Origin: Chiridota heheva
Taxonomy: Eukaryota > Echinodermata > Holothuroidea > Apodida > Chiridotidae
DNA length: 64,000 bases
Direction of reading: 5' to 3'
NCBI GenBank assembly: GCA_020152595.1
Contig: JAIGNY010003193.1
Span: 350,001 to 414,000 of the forward strand
Positions 51,701-60,700 of this stretch are shown here, in pieces. The translations under genes were made by a program, and so were the position numbers. The notes below the pieces were generated by a model, which was not told where the DNA came from, did no database searches, and saw only the letters and a program-made list of their open reading frames with translations. The number at the start of each line of letters is the position of its first letter. The stretch's first letter is position 1.

Positions 51701-54700
51701 AATTCCAATAAATTAGTAAGACACGAGCGACCTTTCAAAAACCCACACTGTGTATCTCTTAACAAATTGAACTTCTGTAAATGATCCAGTCTATCATCTT
51801 TGATAATCGACTCCATCACCTTTCCCACCACTAATGTCAAACTGACTGGTCTATAGTTGCACACCAAACTTTGCCCCTTTCTTAAAGAAAGGTGTCACAT
51901 TAGCTTCTCTCCAGCTCTGAGGAACAAGGCCAGTGTCAAATAATACTTTAAATATATGGAAAAGAGGTACACTCAACTCCTTTAACATTCCTTGAGAATC
52001 CAAGGATGCAGTTGATCTGGGGTTTTATTACTTCTCAACCGTTTCAGCTTCTTACACTACCTCCTCACTAAAACTTGTCTTCAATAAGCTTTGATCACAA
52101 GTGCCATTGGAAATATAAAATGGCTGTGGTATAATCCTTCTCATTCTCAATTGTAAACACAGATGAACAAAATGTATTTAAGATCTACGCAATCTCCTTA
52201 TCCTCAATAATAAGTTCGTCACTATCATTCTTTAAAGGACCAACTTTGTCCTTTGTACACTGCTTTCCCCCTTACATACAAGTAGCATGATGAATACAAA
52301 CGTTGTTTCTTAAAATGTCACTGGGAATGAGTCTGCTTAATGAGAATGGGTTTCTATTGTTTAAACTTTCTGGGATTTTCCCCTCAGATGCAGTGTATTT
52401 CTAAGAAAACAAAAGCAAAAACTTCTTAGTCACAGTGAAATTCTGTAGTCTATATATTACACACACCATTTTTCATAACACTGTCTTTTTTGTTTTTAGC
52501 TGTCGGTGAATGAGGGACACTTGGAGTGGATCCCAAAACAGGGAATCTCCAGTAAGAGGGTGACCTTCATTCTCAGCATGGTGAAAGGAGACAGAGCTGT
52601 GGATGACCTGAAGAGGTATGCACCTGGTGCCGTGCTGTGGCTAGAACTGGGCCAACTCATGCACTTGGCCAGGACAGATATAATTGAGAACTATTTTGGC
52701 AGATTCAACAAGGTAATGTCACAGTTGTGAATTTGTGTTTGAAAAAGTTTATTTCAGACTGAAAACCCATGAATTTTGCAAAAAATATTATCAAAATGGT
52801 TAAATATTCTGTATTTAATATAGTCTAACATTGGTAATTTGGTAAGTAGGTTAGCGGGCAGATATGACATAAATAAAACAAGTCTTTTCTTATTTTTGCT
52901 CTGACTTTTCAGCCTTTCTCAACTGCTCCAAACGAGCCTCAGATTCAAAGTGATGTATTTTACATACTGTGAAATGAGAAAAAGCTTAACTATTGACAAC
53001 AACAGAAATGGAACTTAAAGCAAACGGATTAACTTAGCAAATCAATAAGATGAAGTGTGATAAGCCTGTGCTGTATTTAGGTTTTCTAAAAATCAGATTA
53101 TTTTGGTTTCTTGAACTTTAAACCAATAAAGAAAAGGTAGCTAGTTAAAGGTGTATAGATACAGTGCTACAATAGTTTAACATCATTTTGAAGTCTCAGG
53201 AAACAATATTCAAATTTGTATGCCAATTTGCGATGTATTGTCAGGTGACCTTTGTATTTTCTTTTGATTAAAAGTGTTTTCAAGTCTTTACCATATCCTT
53301 AACTTTTTCATCATTTTCAATGACTGAGATTTAGGGAAGAAGTTCCATAAAGACTGAAGTGTTCACCCTGTTATACATAATTAAACATAAATTAAAATTT
53401 GTTAAATGTTGATTAGCCAAAGCTCAATAAATAGTTGTGCTATTTTCAAAATGAAAAAACTGATCTGCCAAGGTTTTATATTCTTTTGAATAATACAGAC
53501 AATGCAACATGTCAGAACTAAAGTAAAGCATCTCTACAGAAGCATAAAATGGAAAAGTTTGTTTTCATTATTTCACAGACTCTCCACCCAGAGCAAATGG
53601 AATTGCTGAGCAAGTCAGAAGGATCAAAGAATGCTCTGTGGTTGTCCTTGGCTTGTGAGGAAATTAGGGTGTTCGGGACCTTTGAGAGGGTCACCCAGTA
53701 TGTCAGGAACCTTCCTTCCACCCTTGATGGACTCTTGAGCAAATCCTCTGTCGTTTGGTTAAGGAGGATGAAAGTAATTATGTTCAAAAGGTAAATCATG
53801 AGACTATTGGTATTTTTTGTAGCTTGGATAGGATCTTTGCCATTTTCCTGTCTCTTAATTTTGGTGAACATGCGAAGCGTAATGCGAACCTATGTTATAA
53901 TGATATGTCTGTCTGTCTGTCCAGCCGGGCCAGCCATCCAGCCGTCCACAGTTTTTCCTGAGATTTTCACAGATAATGTTAAAGGTTTTTTTGGAATTCT
54001 CAAAATTTGTTAAAAGTTACTTCAGATTTTCTCAGAAAGTGTTGAAGTTTCTTTAGATATCTTCAGTGAAGGCTGGAATTTTCTTTTAAAATGTTAACAT
54101 TTTTCCGAGGCCCTTAGACAGGTTGAAGACTAGTTTCCTAAAAAGTCTTCAAACCATTTGATATTTCAGTAAAAGATACCTGTAAGATGATATACTTTCC
54201 AACATTCTTCAAAAGTCCTCAAGTGTCTCTCATAACTCAAGGTTTAAAAACCTTAAAATTCTTCCAAATATTTGTGCAGCAACAGGCAATCCCCAAACTC
54301 TGGAAACTTGTTTCTTATTTACATATTCCACCCACTCGGATTAATGAATATGTAATTAGTTCAATCATATCAAAGATTTCATAGTCAAAGTTTGGATAGA
54401 ATCCCATCAATTGGACAAAACTTTTAGTTAAAGGTTGAATAATTATGTTCTTTTGCTTGTTTAAGAAATCTTTGTTTGAAAAAAATCATGAAATTTAAGT
54501 ACGAAAAGAAGATTAAAAAACTGTAAAATTTAGGCTTTCAAATTCTCCTTCGTTTTCTTCTAAAACACTCTTCATAAAAGCTGATTTTTGACTATGTGAG
54601 GAAAACTTTCCTACAGTCAGGAGCATGGCAAATGCGGAGCTATTGTGATTGACAAATTAGGCCCCCACATTCACTGTAAATCTGCAAGCGCTACTGGTTA

Positions 54701-57700
54701 ATACGTGTCATCTAATTAAAAAAATGTAATTTAATATCGTACATTAACTAATCCTTTTAGATTATCTCTTTTGCATTTTAATTCAGGCACTCTGCTTTCT
54801 TGAAAGTGCTAGAGGTGGTCTCAGGGAAGACTCACTCCCATTGCTTATGAGTGACCATCCAGTGGAGGAGAAAGAGGCTATCCCCATGCTGCATTGGGCC
54901 ATGGTCCAGCGCACTCTACGACCGTTCTTAAAGGTGGCCACCTCTTACCAACAGCTCAGTGTCTTTAAATTCTTCCATCAATCTATCGGAAAGGTAAGTG
55001 AATTAGTTCCCTACTCTGTTGATGGGGAATTGAAACTTGGAAGCAGTTGAATTTTCCACAATTGTTTTTCTTTTCTCTGCAAGAACCTTCATTTCTGTGG
55101 GCATGACTCTGCTAGCAGCAATTAGCAAGAACCTTTATTTCTGTGGACATGACTCTGCTAGCAGCAATTAGCAAGAACCTCCATTTCTGTGGATATGACT
55201 CTGTTAGCAGCAATTAACAAGAAGCTCCATTTCTGTGGATATGACTCTGCTAGCAGCAATTATCAAGAACCTCCATTTCTGTGGATATGACTCTGCTAGC
55301 AGCAATTATCAAGAACCTTTATTTCTGTGGATATGACTCTGCTAGCAGCAATTAGCATAAAGCTCCATTTCTGTGTGTATGACTCTGCTAGCAGCAATTA
55401 TTAAGAACCTTCATTTCTGTGGATATGACTCTGCTAGCAGCAATTAGCAAGAAGCTCCATTTCTGTGGATATGACTCTGTTAGCAGCAATTAGCAGGAAG
55501 CTCCATTTCTGTGGATATGACTCTGTTAGCAGCAATTAGCAGGAAGCTCCATTTCTGTGGATGTGACTCTGTTAGCAGCAATTAGCAAGAAGCTCCATTT
55601 CTGTGGATATGACTCTGTTAGCAGCAATTAGCAAGAAGCTCCATTTCTGTGGATATGACTCTGCTAGCAGCAATTATCAAGAACCTTTATTTCTGTGGAT
55701 ATGACTCTGCTAGCAGCAATTATCAGGAACCTTCATTTCTGTGGATATGACTCTGCTAGCAGCAATTATCAAGAACCTTTATTTCTGTGGATATGACTCT
55801 GCTAGCAGCAATTATCAAGAACCTTTATTTCTGTGGATATGACTCTGCTAGCAGCAATTATCAAGAACCTTTATTTCTGTGGATATGACTCTGCTAGCAG
55901 CAATTATCAAGAACCTTTATTTCTGTGGATATGACTCTGCTAGCAGCAATTATCAGGAACCTTTATTTCTGTGGATATGACTCTGCTAGCAGCAATTAGC
56001 AAGAAGCTCTATTTCTGTGTGTATGACTCTGCTAGCAGCAATTATCAAGAACCTTCATTTCTGTGGATATGACTCTGCTAGAAGCAATTAGCAAGAACCT
56101 TTATTTCTGTGGGTATGACTGCTAGAAGCAATTAGCAAGAAGCTCCATTTCTGTGTGTATGACTCTGCTAGCAGCAATTATCAAGAACCTTCATTTCTGT
56201 GGATATGGCTCTGCTAGCAGCAATTAGCAAGAACCTTTATTTCTGTGGATATGACTCTGCTAGCAGCAATTAGCAGGAAGCTCCATTTCTGTGGATATGA
56301 CTCTGCTAGCAGCAATTATCAAGAACTTTCATTTCTGTGGATATGACTCTGCTAGCAGCAATTATCAAGAACCTTCATTTCTGTGGATATGACTCTGCTA
56401 ACAGCAATTAGCAAGAAGCTCCATTTCTGTGTGTATGACTCTGCTAGCAGCAATTATCAAGAACCTTCATTTCTGTGGATATGACTCTGCTAGAAGCAAT
56501 TAGCAAGAACCTTTATTTCTGTGGGTATGACTGCTAGAAGCAATTAGCAAGAAGCTCCCCATTTCTGTGTGTATGACTCTGCTAGCAGCAATTATCAAGA
56601 ACCTTCATTTCTGTGGATATGGCTCTGCTAGCAGCAATTAGCAAGAACCTTCATTTCTGTGGATATGACTCTGCTAGCAGCAATTAGCAAGAACCTCCAT
56701 TTCTGTGTGTATGACTCTGCTAGCAGCAATTATCAAGAACCTTCATTTCTGTAGATATGACTCTGATAGCAGCAATTAGCAAACCAACTACAGAAGACTA
56801 ATTTTAGTGCTCACACTCACACGTCTGACTTAGGTTGTCCATTATATGGTGACGTGATAAATCTCTGACGGTCCAAGATTAGCTGCCTCAGTTCCACCCA
56901 GTGTCGTCTTCTATTAAATTCTCAATTCATGTGATGGCGTCCACATCTTTGTTTAGCATTATCAGGCTTCCGTAGCAGAGTTTCTGTAGCTGGTTCATCG
57001 TGGCACAAGCTACATAACCAGCGAGACCCAGTCTGTGGCACTGATGGTCCAGCTTATTGGTGTAATTTCCCCATATACCTGTTTGTTTGTAATGTGCTCT
57101 AATCTTTTGGAGCATTCTTGTATAGCACTTATCTATTGATTTTTCAAGTGAAGCAGGGAGAGACCAAGACTTGCACTTCTTATTATCTGTAAACAAACAA
57201 TGGAGCTTTAAGGATTATTTCAGGGGTCAGACAAGTTCAACGTATGTGAAAGAGGACTTTAAAAGAAGCAAAATGGGAAGAGAGCATTCAAAATTATTAT
57301 TCTGCTAAGAAGATATCTAAGTTTAAAGCTCTGTCTAATTTGTGAATAGATGACTGGTGTAGTCAGTCTACTATACAAAGTTGGTGTCTTTATCCTCACT
57401 TTCTTAACAATTGTTAATGTATTTTACAGAAAGTTTGTTTAATTATTTTTACTATTTAAATTATTTTCCTCGAGCTTTCTTCAGGTGGTATATTATGAAT
57501 ACCCTTACTAGATTCAGTTGCACTATTTTTCTGACATATCCTGTGGTTGTTTAGCCACAAAATTGCATGCCAAAATATGAAAGAATACATAAAAACTTTG
57601 AGGAATCTGAGGCTATGACATCACAACTAGTCTGATTTCAGTTGTTTCTACACAATTGATACCAAACTTTAAACCTAGATATCTCCTTAATGGAATGAGA

Positions 57701-60700
57701 ATTTTGAATGCTTTCTTCACCATTTTGTCTCTTTGAGATCCTCTTGCTTGACCACTGAACTAATCCTTTAATGTGAAGAAACCTGTATTAAAGAAAGGTT
57801 TACTACAGGGCCAGGATCATGTGTGTAATTTAAGGGCAGAGGATTCATGTGGATTTTAAAAGGTTGTCTTCATCAATGATGTATTAAAATTCTGATAGGT
57901 TTTTCATTCCATTTATTTATTTATGCACTAGACTAAACAATTTAGAGCCTAAAATATTCATCCCAATAAGTTGTTTAGAGCTTTTAACATTTAATTTAAT
58001 TTTCTTTGAATATTTTCAGGCTGCAAGGAAACAGTGGCTTTTAGAGGAGAAAGATCAGATAAAGTACCACGCACGCTTGGCCGACCTGTTTATGATGCAG
58101 TGTCCCGAACAGCGCCGTCTAGTCCCAGAAGCGGCTTATCACATGAATGCTGCCAAGCAGGTTGACCGGCTCATCAAATTCATCAAGAATGATCCTAATG
58201 CTCGCTTCCTTAATAAAGTAGAAATAGCACGATATCTTAAGGTAAGCAAATTAACTAGGCTACTAGTTTCTCCTTTGTGTATAAAAGGATAGTATAACTA
58301 AAAGCCTCTTTTCTACACAATGGAAATGAGTCTCTGACTATATCAAAAAATAACTGTGACCTAAAGTATGCATTGTTTTTCATGCTGGGGTATTTCTTGT
58401 GATGGCAAGTGATCATGAACATTTACATATGCTCTGATACTAAGGGTCCTCATTTACAAAGCTTACTGCTGCTCACAATTTTAGATTTGTATTGTATGCA
58501 AAACATGATGTATAGGCCTTAACAGGAAGGCATAGGCCTTAACAGGAAGGCATAGGCCTTAACAGGAAGGCAAAGGCCCTAACAGGAAGGCATAGGCCTT
58601 AACAGAAAGGCATAGGCCTTAAAAGGAAGGCATAGGCCTTAACAGGAAGGCATAGGCCTTAACAGGAAGGCATAGGCCTTAACAGGAAGGCAAAGGCCTT
58701 AACAGAAAGGCATAGGCCTTAAAAGGAAGGCATAGGCCTTAACAGGAAGGCATAGGCCTTAACAGGAAGGCATAGGCCTTAACAGGAAGGCATAGGCCCT
58801 AACAGGAGGGCATAGGCCTTAACAGGAAGGCATAGGCCTTAACAGGAAGGCATAGGCCTTAACAGGAAGGCATAGGCCTTAACAGGAAGGCATAGGCCTT
58901 AACAGGAAGGCATAGGCCTTAACAGGAAGGCATAGGTCTTATCAGAAAGGCATAGGCCTTAACAGGAAGGCGTATGCCTTAACAGGAAGGCATAGGCCTT
59001 AAAAGGAAGGCATAGGCCTTAACAGGAAGGCATAGGCCTTAACAAGAAGGCATAGGCCTTTACAGGAAGGCATAGGCTTTAACAGGAGGGCATAGGCCTT
59101 AACAGGAAGACATAGGCCTTAACAGGAAGGCATAGGCTTTAACAGGAAGGCATAGGCCTTAACAGGAAGGCAACTGAAAATCTTCATTGAATTCTTTATA
59201 TTCCCTTCTCTGAAAATGGAGAGAATGTATTTTAAACGTCTGTGGACAGGAAGAAAAGTTTGCTGTTCAACCACTGACCGAAAAGAGCATGAAATTCTGA
59301 GTTGAGTGTCTTTGAATTTTGAAAATAGTATGTGTAGGTAGTGTCCAAGTTATGAATAATCAAACGCCAAAATTTTTGTAATTAACTGAAAAACTGTGAT
59401 TTATGAACAGGAAAACACCTCAAAATGCTTTTTGTTTTTCTTTATGTTTCTTCCCTCAATTTCAGACATTGAAAATGTTCAAAATGTGTTCTCCATCTGG
59501 AGTTTGGTTGGGGGTATGGTAAAGATCAACTCCTCGGCATTAGAATGATCTTTCCTTTTTCAAAGCGAAATGGCAGAAGGTCAAAAAAACTGGATTTACA
59601 CATTCCATTCATACATCACTAACACTAACACAAAACTTTGCAGATTTGCACAAAAATCTTCAAAAAGCTGTAAAATGGCCGATATGTAACCGATTTTGAG
59701 GAAACATTTTGCTTTCTTCATGTTTTTAATTTAATTTTGCTGAAGTTGCCTCTACCTTTCCATATACCTGTAACACGCAATTTTGATTGGGGTTGGGACT
59801 AAGATCCCAAATCTTTTTGTTAGAATCAACAAATCTCCTTCACAAAATTGAAGTAAATCATTCAAAAACATGAAATAGAATACACATTCATGCACCACAC
59901 ATTTGCATAATCGTTTGCGTATGGAGACTCAAAGAGCTGTAAAATGACCCAAAGTTTAATTGATTTTTGAAAGTAATTTGTACTGTTCTTTTGATTTTTA
60001 TAGCAATTTAGCTTTTGTTCATATACCTCTAAAAGTATTACTTCAGGGGTTAAGCAAGTTTATCTTATTTGAAAGAGAACTCAAAAGAAACAAAATGGTG
60101 TTGAAAGCATTCAAACACCGTATTCCATTAAGGAGATGATTAAGTTTTTTAAGGTATCACTTTTGTAGAAATGACTGAAATCAAACTAGTTGTGATATCA
60201 CAACTTCAGATTTCTAAATATTCTTATGTATTCTATCATGTTTTTTCCTGCAATTTTGTGGCTCAAAAACCATTATATATGTCAGGAAAGTAGTAAAACA
60301 GAATCTTGTAAGGGTAATCATGATTTAACACCTGAAGAAAGTTTGAGGGAAAATAATTCAAATAGTTAAAAATTTAGATACTGTACATTTTCTTTAAAAT
60401 GCATTAATGATTGTTAAGAATGTGAGGATGATGGATCACACCTTCCGTAGTAGACTTAGTACACCAGTCATTTCTACACAGGTGAGACAGGACTTTTAAA
60501 ACTTAAATATCTCCTTAACAGAATAAGATCTTGAAGTGGTTTCTTCACCATTTTGTTTCTCACTACGTCCTCTTTCATATATGATAAGTTTGCTCGACCC
60601 TTGAACTAATCCTTCAATGCAATCATTTTCATTCATCCACAGATGAACAAATGTGGCCTGATGGTGAATGCCAAGTTTGATAAGAGTGTCACCCAGCTGT

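Noticed and set aside
27763-58512. Possible CRISPR arrays from the regularly spaced repeats
   Set aside because: These are head-to-tail minisatellites with no unique spacers, in a eukaryotic setting with introns and LINEs.
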